From Pseudorhodobacter turbinis (GTDB lineage: Bacteria; Pseudomonadota; Alphaproteobacteria; Rhodobacterales; Rhodobacteraceae): DNA of 64,000 nucleotides. How positions within the stretch are numbered: the first letter of the stretch is position 1; the number at the start of each line of letters is the position of its first letter. The notes below the pieces were generated by a model that did not search any database, had not been told where the DNA came from, and was given only the letters and a program-made list of their open reading frames with translations. The stretch spans positions 744,001 to 808,000 of the forward strand of contig NZ_CP039965.1 in assembly GCF_005234135.1 (NCBI RefSeq). The letters run 5' to 3'. Below are positions 54,916 through 64,000 of this stretch, one piece after another. The position numbers and the translations under genes are program-made.

Positions 54916-55968
54916 CTATGCGTGGTCCACCTTGAGGACAATCTTACCAGTATACCCTTTGTCGCCAAAGGCTATTTGTGCGGCATTGATGTCTTTCAGC
55001 TCAAAAACCTCTGCGACCAACGGCTTGATTTCGGATCGCTCAATCCGCCCGACAAGGGTGCCAAATACCTCTGGTTCCAGAACGGTGCAGCCGAAAAAGC
55101 TGAGATCCTTGAGATATAGGGTGCGCACATCCAGTTCGACCATCGCGCCGCCAATGGCGCCCGCAACGGCATAGCGACCACCGGGGCGCAGGACGTCCAA
55201 AAGCGCGGGCCAGCCGGGACCTGCGACCAGATCGACCACAACGTCGATAGAACCCGCACCCAATTCGGAAACGAGATCGGCATCACGCGGCAATGTCCGC
55301 GTGGCACCAAGGTCGCGCAATGTATCCATCTTGGCAGGGCTTGTGACTACGATCACTTTTGCACCTCGGGCGCGCGCCAACTGCACCGTTGCTGAGCCCA
55401 CACCACCCGAAGCGCCGGTCACCAGAACAGTCTCTCCCGCTTTAACGTTTGCACGGGTCAGCATGTTTTCAGCGGTTGAATACGAGCATGGAAAGGACGC
55501 CAGCTCGATGTCCGTCAAATCACTTTTAACCGCATAGGCATGAGACGTATCGACCCGCGCATATTGGGCAAAACCCCCATCGCATTCAGAGCCGAAATAC
55601 CAAGGCGGGGAATGTTCCTCACCATCTGCAACACGAAGACAAGGCTCGATCAAAACGCGCTCCCCTATGCGGCTGGCAGCAACGTTCCGGCCTACGGCAA
55701 CGATCCTTCCACAAACATCCGCCCCCTGAATGCGCGGAAATTCGAGTGGCGTTCCCGCCCATCCCGCATCCGCATCTTCACCCTCGCCTTTCGAATACCA
55801 GGCCGTGCGCGTATTAATGTCGGTGTTGTTCACACCAGCAGCGCCCACACGGATGATTACGTCGTTCGGTCCCGGTGTGGGAACCGTCAAATTATCGCGG
55901 ACCTCAAGCATCTCAGGTCCGCCATGGCCTGTCATAACAACGCCATACATCTTGTCGGGAAGGGTCAT
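54916..55968 (-). CDS. Zinc-type MDR / quinone oxidoreductase-like protein
   Basis: A 350-residue medium-chain reductase. N-terminal GroES-like domain (VIIRVGAAGVNNTDINTRTA, no full zinc set), then the Rossmann segment VLVTGASGGVGSATVQLARA and KVIVVTSPAKMDTLRDLGAT. Close to the alcohol-dehydrogenase/quinone-oxidoreductase group that acts on enones or quinones with NADPH. Divergent from the TetR gene at 56034 across a perfect operator, so likely its target. Confidence 0.87.
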   Translation of the reverse strand: MTLPDKMYGVVMTGHGGPEMLEVRDNLTVPTPGPNDVIIRVGAAGVNNTDINTRTAWYSKGEGEDADAGWAGTPLEFPRIQGADVCGRIVAVGRNVAASRIGERVLIEPCLRVADGEEHSPPWYFGSECDGGFAQYARVDTSHAYAVKSDLTDIELASFPCSYSTAENMLTRANVKAGETVLVTGASGGVGSATVQLARARGAKVIVVTSPAKMDTLRDLGATRTLPRDADLVSELGAGSIDVVVDLVAGPGWPALLDVLRPGGRYAVAGAIGGAMVELDVRTLYLKDLSFFGCTVLEPEVFGTLVGRIERSEIKPLVAEVFELKDINAAQIAFGDKGYTGKIVLKVDHA

Positions 55969-55994
55969 GAAAATCTCCGGTAGAATGTTTACTC

Positions 55995-56034
55995 TACTTG
56001 CGTAAGTAGAGGGATCACTCTACTTACGCAAGTA
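55995..56034. promoter_or_regulatory. TetR operator between oxidoreductase and its regulator
   Basis: TACTTGCGTAAGTAGAG, six bases, CTCTACTTACGCAAGTA: perfect 17 bp arms. Each arm has its own short symmetry (CTACTT/AAGTAG), suggesting two stacked dimer sites. The last base is the A of the TetR ATG, so binding would block both promoters and the TetR start. Confidence 0.82.
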
Positions 56035-56558
56035 TGAACGAGATGATGACAAAGATCGCGGGCGGATTGGAACGAACATTCGCCGCAAGAGGGTTCACCG
56101 AGCCCAGCGTCGAAGACTTGCGCGACGCGGCGGGTGTCAGCCTGCGCACGCTTTACAGATACGCACCCTCTCGCGATGCTATGGTCCGTTTGGCCTTGGA
56201 ACACCGACATCAGCGGTATCTGGTGCAGGTTTTTGGCGATGCTAATGCTTCATCAGGGAAAGGCTTGAGCGAGACCTTTGAGCGTGTCGCGGACTGGATG
56301 CGGGCGGAAGCAAGCCACGGCTGCTTGTTTCACGCCGCCGTCGCCTCGGCTCCAGATGATCCCGAACTTCGCAGACTATTAGAACAGCACAAGGCCGAAG
56401 TCTCGCAGATGGCGGCGGCAAAGGCAGGAACCGGCGTGAGTGTCAGCGATATTTTACTGATTATCGAAGGATTAACCCAAACTTGGCCATTGTCACAGGA
56501 TGCAGCATTGACCAGCGCAAAGCGACTGGCCAGCTTGGCCGAGGCGGCAGCAATCTGA
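56034..56558 (+). CDS. TetR-family regulator
   Basis: A 174-residue TetR protein, slightly short. HTH: FTEPSVEDLRDAAGVSLRTL then YRYAPSRDAM. The ligand domain carries Cys in SHGCLFHAAV. Divergent from the MDR oxidoreductase with a perfect 17 bp dyad between; local autorepression and control of the neighbour are expected. Confidence 0.85.
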   Translation: MNEMMTKIAGGLERTFAARGFTEPSVEDLRDAAGVSLRTLYRYAPSRDAMVRLALEHRHQRYLVQVFGDANASSGKGLSETFERVADWMRAEASHGCLFHAAVASAPDDPELRRLLEQHKAEVSQMAAAKAGTGVSVSDILLIIEGLTQTWPLSQDAALTSAKRLASLAEAAAI

Positions 56559-56731
56559 TTTTGGGGTTGGTCCAAAGCTGCCCCACGCCCTTGGTGTTGA
56601 CCGTAATGAACGTCCCATTGCCTGGCTTCACCTACTTAGGTTATTCGTTGGCTGTGCTGCATTTTCCCGTTTGATGTGTCTTACTTGGTCCTTTGAAATA
56701 TCAAGTTTTGGCATTCTGATGAAGCTGGTTT

Positions 56732-57586
56732 TCAGGTAAGCACATTGGCAAGTTCATCCCATTGGGACCGCGCAATTGCATCCGGCCCCGCGATTGCCCA
56801 ATAGCTTTCGTGATGTTCTATCGTCTCGTCGCTGAGCCGAACGAGCCGTCCATCCTGAATGTCCTTTTCACAAAGTGGCAGTGAAGCCAGAATGACTCCC
56901 ATACCGGCGCGTGCAGCACCAAGGGCAGACAGGAACGTGTCGAACCGCAATTGTGGAACCGGGGTTGTCGAAATGCCGAAGCGAGTGGCCCAGCTGTTCC
57001 AGCCCGGGCGTGATCCAGAGCAGGCGATGCGAGGCCAGTCCGTCCAATGACAGTCTCTTTTGAGCAACTCAGGCGATGCAAGCGGTGCGATCTTCTCCGA
57101 GAAAAGTTCCAATTTGTGATCATGCGGCCAGCCCCCCGAACCGTAACGTATGCGAATGACATCGTCGACATCCGCTTCGTGCGCGCCCAGCACCATAGAT
57201 TGGATAATCAATTGCCCCTCTGCAATGCCGCATAACCTCTCAAGGCGAGGCAGCAGCCACAAGTCAATTATCGATTGACTGGCCGAGATCGTCATCTGCC
57301 CCCGACCGGACCCAAAAAGCGCTTCGGAACTGTCACGCAGATTGGTGAGTGCCGTGCGCACATGGGGCAGCCAAGCTTCGCCATCCACAGTAAGTTCAAC
57401 GGCGCGCGCACGTCTGAAGAAAAGGGGGGTGCCAAGTTTCTTTTCCAGATTCCCGATCCGTTGGCTGATGGCCGATTGTGTTAGTCCAGTTTCAGCCGCT
57501 GCCGCTGTGAAGCTGCCACAGCGGGCCGCCGCTTCGAATGCGCGTATCCATTCCAGCGGGGGAGTTTTGAAGGGAGCGCCTGACAT
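56732..57586 (-). CDS. LysR-type regulator (GcvA-like) next to tmpA/tmpB
   Basis: About 285 residues, start at 57586 (MSGAPFKTPPLEWIRAFEAA) or 57592. HTH: RCGSFTAAAAETGLTQSAIS, then QRIGNLEKKLGTPLFFRRAR. The effector domain is of the GcvA type. Divergent from the TmpA/TmpB pair across about 100 bases, so it probably activates them in response to a phosphonate. Confidence 0.87.
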   Translation of the reverse strand: MSGAPFKTPPLEWIRAFEAAARCGSFTAAAAETGLTQSAISQRIGNLEKKLGTPLFFRRARAVELTVDGEAWLPHVRTALTNLRDSSEALFGSGRGQMTISASQSIIDLWLLPRLERLCGIAEGQLIIQSMVLGAHEADVDDVIRIRYGSGGWPHDHKLELFSEKIAPLASPELLKRDCHWTDWPRIACSGSRPGWNSWATRFGISTTPVPQLRFDTFLSALGAARAGMGVILASLPLCEKDIQDGRLVRLSDETIEHHESYWAIAGPDAIARSQWDELANVLT

Positions 57587-57620
57587 TAGCAAATCACAAT
57601 CTTAGGGTTGGTATTGTTAA

Positions 57621-59419
<1,799 letters not shown>

Positions 59420-59439
59420 CGGTGCCAGTCGACGACAAT

Positions 59440-59686
59440 TGAGAGCTTCATCAAAATATGCGGCCCTGTAGCGTCACAAGAAGCCTGCATTGCGGTCATC
59501 AAATTGGTATGGCCGCTTTTCCTGATTACGCAGTTCCACTGAATGTGACGCGGCGAAAAACCGCTTCCCGGCCTTTTGTATCGAGCGTTGCTGCCGGCCC
59601 AAAGCATGCGTAATTGGGCTGCCCTCTGTTCTGAGGTAGAGCTCCCGATAGGATCACAGGATGCCTGTGAACAAGGGAGATGAGAA
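59440..59686 (+). ncRNA. 5' non-coding region of an IS110-family element, candidate bridge RNA
   Basis: About 245 bases without coding content between tmpB and an IS110 transposase fragment. In IS110-group elements the bridge RNA is encoded in this left end. Self-complementary stretches are present (for example ATAGGATCACAGGATGCCTGTGA). Since the transposase is truncated, any RNA would be a relic. Confidence 0.3.
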
Positions 59687-60362
59687 ATGGAATATTTTGC
59701 CGGAATAGACGTGTCACTGCGATCCTGTGCGCTTTGCATTTTTTATGGCAAGGGAAAGATACTGCTTGAGCGAGACCTGCCATGCGAGATCAGCGACATC
59801 GCTGAGTATCTTGGAACGTTTCCCCATCCGATTGAACGGGTTGGTTTTGAAGCGGGCACCATGAGCCAGCATCTGTTCCATGGCCTGAAAGCGGAAGGTT
59901 TTGACGTTGTCTGCATGGAAGCACGTCAGGTGAATGCAGCGCTGTCGGAAATGCGTTACAAGACAGACAAGAATGACGCACGCGGCATCGCTCAAGTACT
60001 GCGCACCGGTTGGTTCAGCCCTGTTCACATGAAGAGCCGCGAAGCGCATGGCGTCCGTGCATTGCTGAGCACCCGCAAAGCGCTTCTGAAGAAGACGATG
60101 GATCTCGCCAATGAGGTTCGTGGGCTGTTGAAGATTCTCGGCATTCGCCTGCCCATGACCGTGAAGCACGGCAGCTTTGACGGTGTCGTGCGACCGTTGA
60201 TCGAGATGGATGAAGTTCTGACCCACGCTTTGGTGCCGCTGCTGGATCCACGCGTGGCTTTGTATCAGCACTTTTTGGAACTGGATCGCAGGGTCAAACG
60301 CGCTGCCGGCCAAGATGAGGTGTGCATGCGGATGATGACGGTCCCAGGCGTTGGTCCTGATC
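59687..60362 (+). pseudogene. IS110-family transposase, 3' truncated at a hairpin junction
   Basis: About 225 codons of an IS110 transposase (D8 in GIDVS, E in GFEAGTMSQ, D and D in KTDKNDARGIA) up to the start of the C-terminal domain (MTVPGVGP). There a 41 bp hairpin (60364-60404) is followed by an IS5 transposase piece, and the C-terminal domain with the catalytic Ser is lost. The frame stays open into the IS5 part until 60523, so a chimeric 278-residue product could be read. Confidence 0.85.
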
Positions 60363-60363
60363 A

Positions 60364-60404
60364 TTGCCCGGCAGGGCATTGCGCAGCAATGGCCCGAGAG
60401 GGGG
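60364..60404 (+). repeat. Hairpin insert HP13 (41 bp) joining IS110 to IS5
   Basis: TTGCCC, GGCAG, GGCATTGC, GCA, GCAATGGCC, CGAGA, GGGG. It lies exactly between the end of IS110-type and the start of IS5-type coding sequence. Confidence 0.85.
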
Positions 60405-60812
60405 CAGACAAAGGGTGGTGTGAATACAAAGTGCATGCCGTCACTGACACCAGCGGTCGCCCGATCCGCTTCTTCATCACAGCTGGCCAAGTCAGCGATT
60501 ATACCGGTGCCATGTCCAGCTGAGTAGTCTGCCAGATGCGGAATGGCTGTTAGCTGACCGAGGCTATGATGCAGATTGGTTCCGTGAAGCTTTGTCAGAC
60601 AGGGCAACGCAGTCCTGCATCCCAGGTCGTAAGTCCCGCAATAAGGTCGTCAGATACGACAAGCGCCGCTACAGACGCCGCAACCGTATTGAATGGATGT
60701 TCGGCAGGCTCAAAGACTGGCGACGCGTCTCAACCCGATATGACCGATGTCCCAAGGTCTTCCTGTCAGCTATCGCTCTGGCCGCAACCCTCTTATTTTG
60801 GTTATATGTCCT
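60396..60812 (+). pseudogene. IS5-family (IS427-like) transposase, C-terminal half
   Basis: KVHAVTDTSGRPIRFFITAG, LLADRGYDADWFREA and RRNRIEWMFGRLKDWRRVST, close to the element at 39714-40230. A small frameshift lies near 60520 (after DYTGA). The N-terminal half is absent; IS110 sequence and a hairpin stand in its place. Confidence 0.8.
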
Positions 60813-60903
60813 GAACCTAACACCAAAGTGGCCCTAAGGTCGATGTTTTGCACCGAACATGAAGTCAAAGCACGATAATAAACTGTTCGGATTTATCCGG
60901 ACG

Positions 60904-61863
60904 CTACCCGGCCTTCTTTACGGCATCCGGTTCGATGGTAGGAGTCGCCTCGAGTATTGTCGCTTGTGTAATCTGAACAGAGGGCTTTGCCTCTTCTGCT
61001 AAACGTACCGCACGCATACCACGGTTCTGGCCCAGCTTTCCGCCAGCCAGCCGGACGCCATCCAGCCCTTCGATATCAATATGGTCCAAGGCTGCCGCCC
61101 CGATCGGAAGCTGGTCACCGGGCTTCAGATGCAAGGTCAGGTCCAAAGGCACCTTAACCCGCGCCAAAACCGCGACCAATTCTACGTTAGCCTCCTGCAC
61201 CTGTTGCCCCAGCGCCACGCCGAAAACCATTTCGGCAGCGCGATTTGGAGGAGGCTCAAGCAATTTGGGCTGACGGCCCTTGCCATCAGCAGGTAACGCC
61301 AACAATATCTGCCCGGTTTTCGCCCCATCCGATAGGGATACATCAGTCTGAAGCACGCGATAAGGCACGTCTTCCAGCAACAACCCAAGCGGGCGTGCAT
61401 CTTCTAGAAACGAGGCGTAACGAAACCCGCTTGTCCAAATAAGATCCGCCGACTGCAACAGTTCTGTTTCCAAACCGTCCAATGCACGGTCGATCATCTC
61501 TGCAACCATTGCAGCATCGGTCCGGGTCGGCCTGCGCGTCAGGGCTGCTGCGCTACTGACTTTCCCGACCATTTGCATTTCCAGAATTCCGGACAACACC
61601 TCTGGTGACAACACCAAAAGCCCCAGACCATCCTTCGGGCCTTCCAGCATAATGATCAGCGCACGTTCAGGAAGCAATTCCAACAATTCGGTCAAAGATC
61701 GCCGGTTTTGACGAAGCTCCGTCACCGCCAGTTCCAGATCCACCGCATCGCGTGCCGCACGCGCCAGCGCCAGTTTCCACGATCTGCCCGCACCTTTCAC
61801 CTCAGGTGGGGCCGCACTCTTGCGAGACAGGTCGATTTTTCGTTTAATACCGTTATGTTCCAA
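60904..61863 (-). CDS. FliM/FliN-family flagellar motor switch-type protein
   Basis: A 319-residue protein. The C-terminal domain (residues about 215-290) LVAVLARVKVPLDLTLHLKP, GDQLPIGAAAL and MRAVRL is the SpoA/FliMN_C fold. The N-terminal part (residues about 40-200) resembles the FliM middle region loosely. Rhodobacteraceae carry such a protein at flagellar loci; no other flagellar gene is in the window. It would sit in the C-ring at the cytoplasmic face of the motor. Confidence 0.72.
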   Translation of the reverse strand: MEHNGIKRKIDLSRKSAAPPEVKGAGRSWKLALARAARDAVDLELAVTELRQNRRSLTELLELLPERALIIMLEGPKDGLGLLVLSPEVLSGILEMQMVGKVSSAAALTRRPTRTDAAMVAEMIDRALDGLETELLQSADLIWTSGFRYASFLEDARPLGLLLEDVPYRVLQTDVSLSDGAKTGQILLALPADGKGRQPKLLEPPPNRAAEMVFGVALGQQVQEANVELVAVLARVKVPLDLTLHLKPGDQLPIGAAALDHIDIEGLDGVRLAGGKLGQNRGMRAVRLAEEAKPSVQITQATILEATPTIEPDAVKKAG

Positions 61864-62002
61864 AGAAACCCCCTTCGCCGCTCCTCTATTTTACAGAAAC
61901 AAGTTTCTGATCGGTTAACGACAACAAACTCTTCTTGACCCTCCCATCCGTAGCGCATAGCAATTGGCCATCCGAACGGGGGCACCCTTCGTGCATCCTT
62001 CC

Positions 62003-62079
62003 GGGCCTGTAGCTCAACTGGTTAGAGCAGGGCGCTCATAACGCCTTGGTTGCGGGTTCAAGTCCTGCCGGGCCTACCA
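62003..62079 (+). tRNA. tRNA with CAU anticodon (tRNA-Ile2 or elongator tRNA-Met)
   Basis: A 77-nt cloverleaf with encoded CCA. Acceptor GGGCCTG/CGGGCCT, D-arm AGCTCAACTGGTTAGAGCA, anticodon stem GGCGC-TCATAAC-GCC with CAT, T-arm GGTTCAAGTCC. CAU tRNAs can be initiator, elongator Met or lysidine-modified Ile. The initiator is excluded by the ordinary D-arm. The GC-rich anticodon stem fits alphaproteobacterial Ile2 better than Met, but sequence alone does not settle it. Confidence 0.93.
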
Positions 62080-62725
62080 TACTTTTCAGTGACTTAGCTG
62101 AAACCGCCGATTTGCCAAAAAGGTTCATTGAACCGAGTTTTGGTTTTAGAGGTATTATCGGGCGCATCTGGCTGCGAATCCCGCAGGATCTTGGCAACAC
62201 AACTTCCCACATTTTACCACATTTTCTTTATGCCCGACAGTTGTAGGATCAGCTCGTGAGATTTCTCGTAAGGTTCCGGCCTACCGAGGAGCACGTGACC
62301 AAGAATTTCCAATACCCCCCAAGCTTTGTTCCATAAATTCTCGTCTCTTTGCGCATGGCTTCGCACGCCTTTCAAATTTTCCAGATGTAAGGCAGCCCCG
62401 TTGTCCCGCGTAGGACCGTAGCCAATAGGATCGCCGCATTCCTTAGGTCAAGCGGCGCCGCGAGGAAAAAAGAGGTAAAGACATTGGCAAGATTTTTCCA
62501 TTTCGTACTCCTCCTTGCGAGAGCACGAAATGGAAAAACGTGCCGAAGAAAAACATATGCACTGGTCGAAATACCTTCTGCTGCTCAGGACAGCCAGTAG
62601 CATCACACGCTTGGAAAAAGGGAGGGAGACCGAGCGTTTGAAGCCGCCACGAACGGCGGTAAAAAAGGACAGAAAAATGGAAAATTTCTCCCCCACCTCC
62701 TCGGTTTTTTCGAAGGACCCTTCCC
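62080..62725. other. Accessory stretch without a firm gene
   Basis: Lower in GC and purine-rich compared with the neighbourhood. A near-perfect 18 bp inverted repeat lies at 62493-62538 (TTTTTCCATTTCGTACTC and its complement with one mismatch). An ATG at 62530 (MEKRAEEKHMHWSKYLLLLR) opens a 119-codon plus-strand frame that may be a small gene, but its later part is antisense to helicase-like sequence. I cannot support it firmly. Confidence 0.3.
62493..62538. repeat. 18 bp inverted repeat
   Basis: Arms at 62493-62510 and 62521-62538 with a 10-base centre and one mismatch. It overlaps the possible start at 62530. Confidence 0.5.
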
Positions 62726-62754
62726 TCAAGATCGTTCGACTTTTTTTCGCCGAG

Positions 62755-62888
62755 TTCGGTGAAGCAACTCAGAACGCCATTCTCCTGCTGGGAGGTCCAA
62801 ACGCCCAGCCTCGATCAGGGCTGTTGCGATGCGGGTTTTGCCCATGCCGACCTCATCTGCGAGGAGGGTCATGCGACGGCCACCCCTG
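62755..62888 (-). pseudogene. SNF2/DEAD-type helicase fragment (Walker A region)
   Basis: The minus strand reads GRRMTLLADEVGMGKTRIAT then ALIEAGRLDLPAGEW. DEVGMGKT is the Walker A of SNF2/helicase-related proteins, distinct from the UPF1-like helicase whose fragment adjoins it at 62889. Only about 40 codons survive. Confidence 0.55.
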
Positions 62889-63107
62889 ATCACTGTTCAT
62901 CGTGCAGACGCCTAATGACTGATCTGGATGACGGCTCATGTGTCTTACAACAGCACTTACAACTGCCCGAGCCTCAATCTCGTTGCGACCAGATTTGTAA
63001 GCGCCAGGCACTTCAACGATATGGACACCCATGTCAGGGTCGTCCTCTTGTGGCGACGGGAAGATAGTCAACTCTTCCTTGTACATCATCTTGTTGGAAA
63101 ACTGGAT
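62889..63107 (-). pseudogene. Continuation of the SF1 helicase of 52915-54186 (inverted)
   Basis: IQFSNKMMYKEELTIFPSPQ, EDDPDMGVHIVEVPGAYKSG and RNEIEARAVVSAVVRHMSRH follow directly, in frame, from RSRHSAL at 54186 if the segment between is flipped. This is the usual sequence after motif IV in these helicases (SRHxxLIxFSN...FPSP). It ends at MNSDQ, next to a different helicase's Walker A. Confidence 0.82.
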
Positions 63108-63202
63108 TACCTATAAGACGACGAACTGGGCTGATTATAACGCGGCGTTAAAGCGCCGCGGATCACTGACGATCCGTTGGCCGGTAGGCGATTACGTGTA
63201 AT
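63108..63202 (+). mobile_element. IS5-family fragment (part 2 of a split copy), cut by IS3
   Basis: Continues exactly from the IS5 end at 54185-54268: CCTATAAGACGACGAACTGG then the transposase block NWADYNAALKRRGSLTI and the start of a hairpin (63175). IS3 copy 3 interrupts it. Confidence 0.82.
63175..63202 (+). repeat. Hairpin insert HP14, cut by IS3 copy 3
   Basis: The first 28 bases are identical to HP9 at the same IS5 site; IS3 begins within the right half of the stem. Confidence 0.78.
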
Positions 63203-63273
63203 GGTAATCCCCCCCGAAAGTAAGGGGCTGCGGAAGTAGAATTTTCTCGGCAAGATGAACGAGGAGATTTTGA

Positions 63274-63537
63274 ATGAAAATGACCAGATATAGCGAACCC
63301 CAGATCCTTGCGATCCTGCGCCAAGCCGAAGGTGGTGTGCCGGTGGCCGAGCTTTGCCGTGAACATGGCATGAGCAATGCGTCGTTTTACAAATGGCGTG
63401 CGAAGTATGGTGGCATGGATGCATCCATGGTCAGCCAGATGAAAGCCATGGAGGAAGAGAACCGCAGGCTGAAGCGGATGTATGCAGATCTGAGCATGCA
63501 GGCGGACTTATTGAAGGAAGCCCTCGGAAAAAAGTAA
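63274..63537 (+). CDS. IS3-family transposase OrfA (copy 3)
   Basis: Identical protein to the OrfA of copies 1 and 2, with the A6G slippery run at its end (63528-63534). Confidence 0.9.
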   Translation: MKMTRYSEPQILAILRQAEGGVPVAELCREHGMSNASFYKWRAKYGGMDASMVSQMKAMEEENRRLKRMYADLSMQADLLKEALGKK

Positions 63538-64000
63538 CGGGGCCATCTCAGCGCCGCGAGATGGCCGAAACGGCGGTAGAGCGACGGGGCGTCAGCATCG
63601 CGCTGGCGTGCCGGGCCTTCGAGGTCAGCGAGACCTGCTATCGTTACAGCCCGAAGCTGAAAGACGAGAACGAGGTGATCGCCGATCTGCTGACAGGGCT
63701 GACGGATGCGCGCAAGACTTGGGGATTTGGCCTGTGTTTCCTGCATTTGCGCAACGTGAAGGGGCATCCGTGGAACCACAAGCGGGTCTACCGGATCTAC
63801 TGTGAGCTGGAACTGAACCTGCGCATCAAGCCGCGCAAGCGGCTGAAACGGGAGAAGCCTGACGTTCTGGCGGTCCCGAACAGACCGAATGTGACCTGGT
63901 CCATGGACTTCATGGCGGATCGCCTCGGCGACGGCAGGGCTTTTCGGCTTTTGAATGTGTTGGACGACTTCAACCGCGAAGGGCTGGGGATCGAGGTTGA
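63528..64000 (+). CDS. IS3-family transposase OrfB (copy 3, cut by window end)
   Basis: Same frame and sequence as copy 2, present up to the [10 protein letters not shown] region. The second catalytic Asp and the Glu would lie beyond the window. Confidence 0.85.

Larger units (their letters stand above)
63203..64000 (+). mobile_element. IS3-family element, copy 3 (cut by window end)
   Basis: Starts GGTAATCCCCC and follows copy 2 without visible difference in the 798 bases present. Inserted into the hairpin of an IS5 fragment. Confidence 0.88.

Overview
The window looks like chromosome from an alphaproteobacterium of the Rhodobacteraceae (Roseobacter group). The support is indirect: GC-rich coding sequence, several family-5 peptide and branched-chain-type ABC importers, a Hint-domain protein, a FliM/FliN-type motor protein, a TmpA/TmpB-like phosphonate pair, and many IS5, IS6, IS3, IS110/IS1111 and IS30 remnants with matching pseudogenes. 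The insertion-sequence load recalls IS-rich polar roseobacters such as Octadecabacter, but that genus is only a guess.

Layout. 1-2.8 kb: an IS30 transposase end, a Hint-domain gene and two IS remnants. 2.8-9.2 kb: a minus-strand peptide importer operon (binding protein, two permeases, two ATPases) ending in an M19 dipeptidase. 9.2-13.0 kb: nested, decayed IS5 and IS6 elements. 13.3-19.7 kb: a hexapeptide acyltransferase, a broken metal P-type ATPase with its MerR-type operator still present, a GNAT gene, a MerR regulator, a thiamine-precursor locus under a TPP riboswitch whose transporter has collapsed into a chimera, and remnants of LysR, AhpD-like and HCCA-isomerase genes. 19.8-23.0 kb: a permease / small membrane protein / ArsR / ChrA operon behind an ArsR-like dyad. 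23.2-29.4 kb: a GST and peptide-binding protein converging on a four-gene importer operon. 30.9-34.5 kb: an electrophile or aldehyde detoxification set (TetR, YqhD, CurA, DJ-1/PfpI) with two copies of one operator. 35.0-42.9 kb: accessory DNA with two inverted IS3 copies around tRNA-Ser and an FRG gene, then IS5 and IS1111 elements and a truncated Prim-Pol gene. 43.1-52.5 kb: a branched-chain-type importer with ALDH and SDR, divergent from a zinc alcohol dehydrogenase and LysR. 52.7-63.1 kb: helicase fragments, an amber-interrupted cupin, an oxidoreductase/TetR pair, LysR-tmpA-tmpB, an IS110/IS5 chimera, a FliM/N-type gene and tRNA(CAU). 63.2-64.0 kb: a third IS3 copy.

Most unusual observations. 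(1) A family of 37-41 bp hairpins with conserved flanks (CCC-GGCAG, stem-loop, CGAGA-GGG) is inserted in transposase genes of at least two IS5 lineages and sits at internal-deletion and fusion junctions. The stems differ in sequence but still pair. One insertion is shared by all four IS5 copies that retain the region. (2) An inversion of about 8.9 kb (about 54186-63108) can be undone on paper. Flipping it back rejoins one helicase reading frame in frame and one IS5 element base for base. (3) The accessory stretch holds fragments of two helicases and an FRG-domain gene, which may be remains of a defence island.
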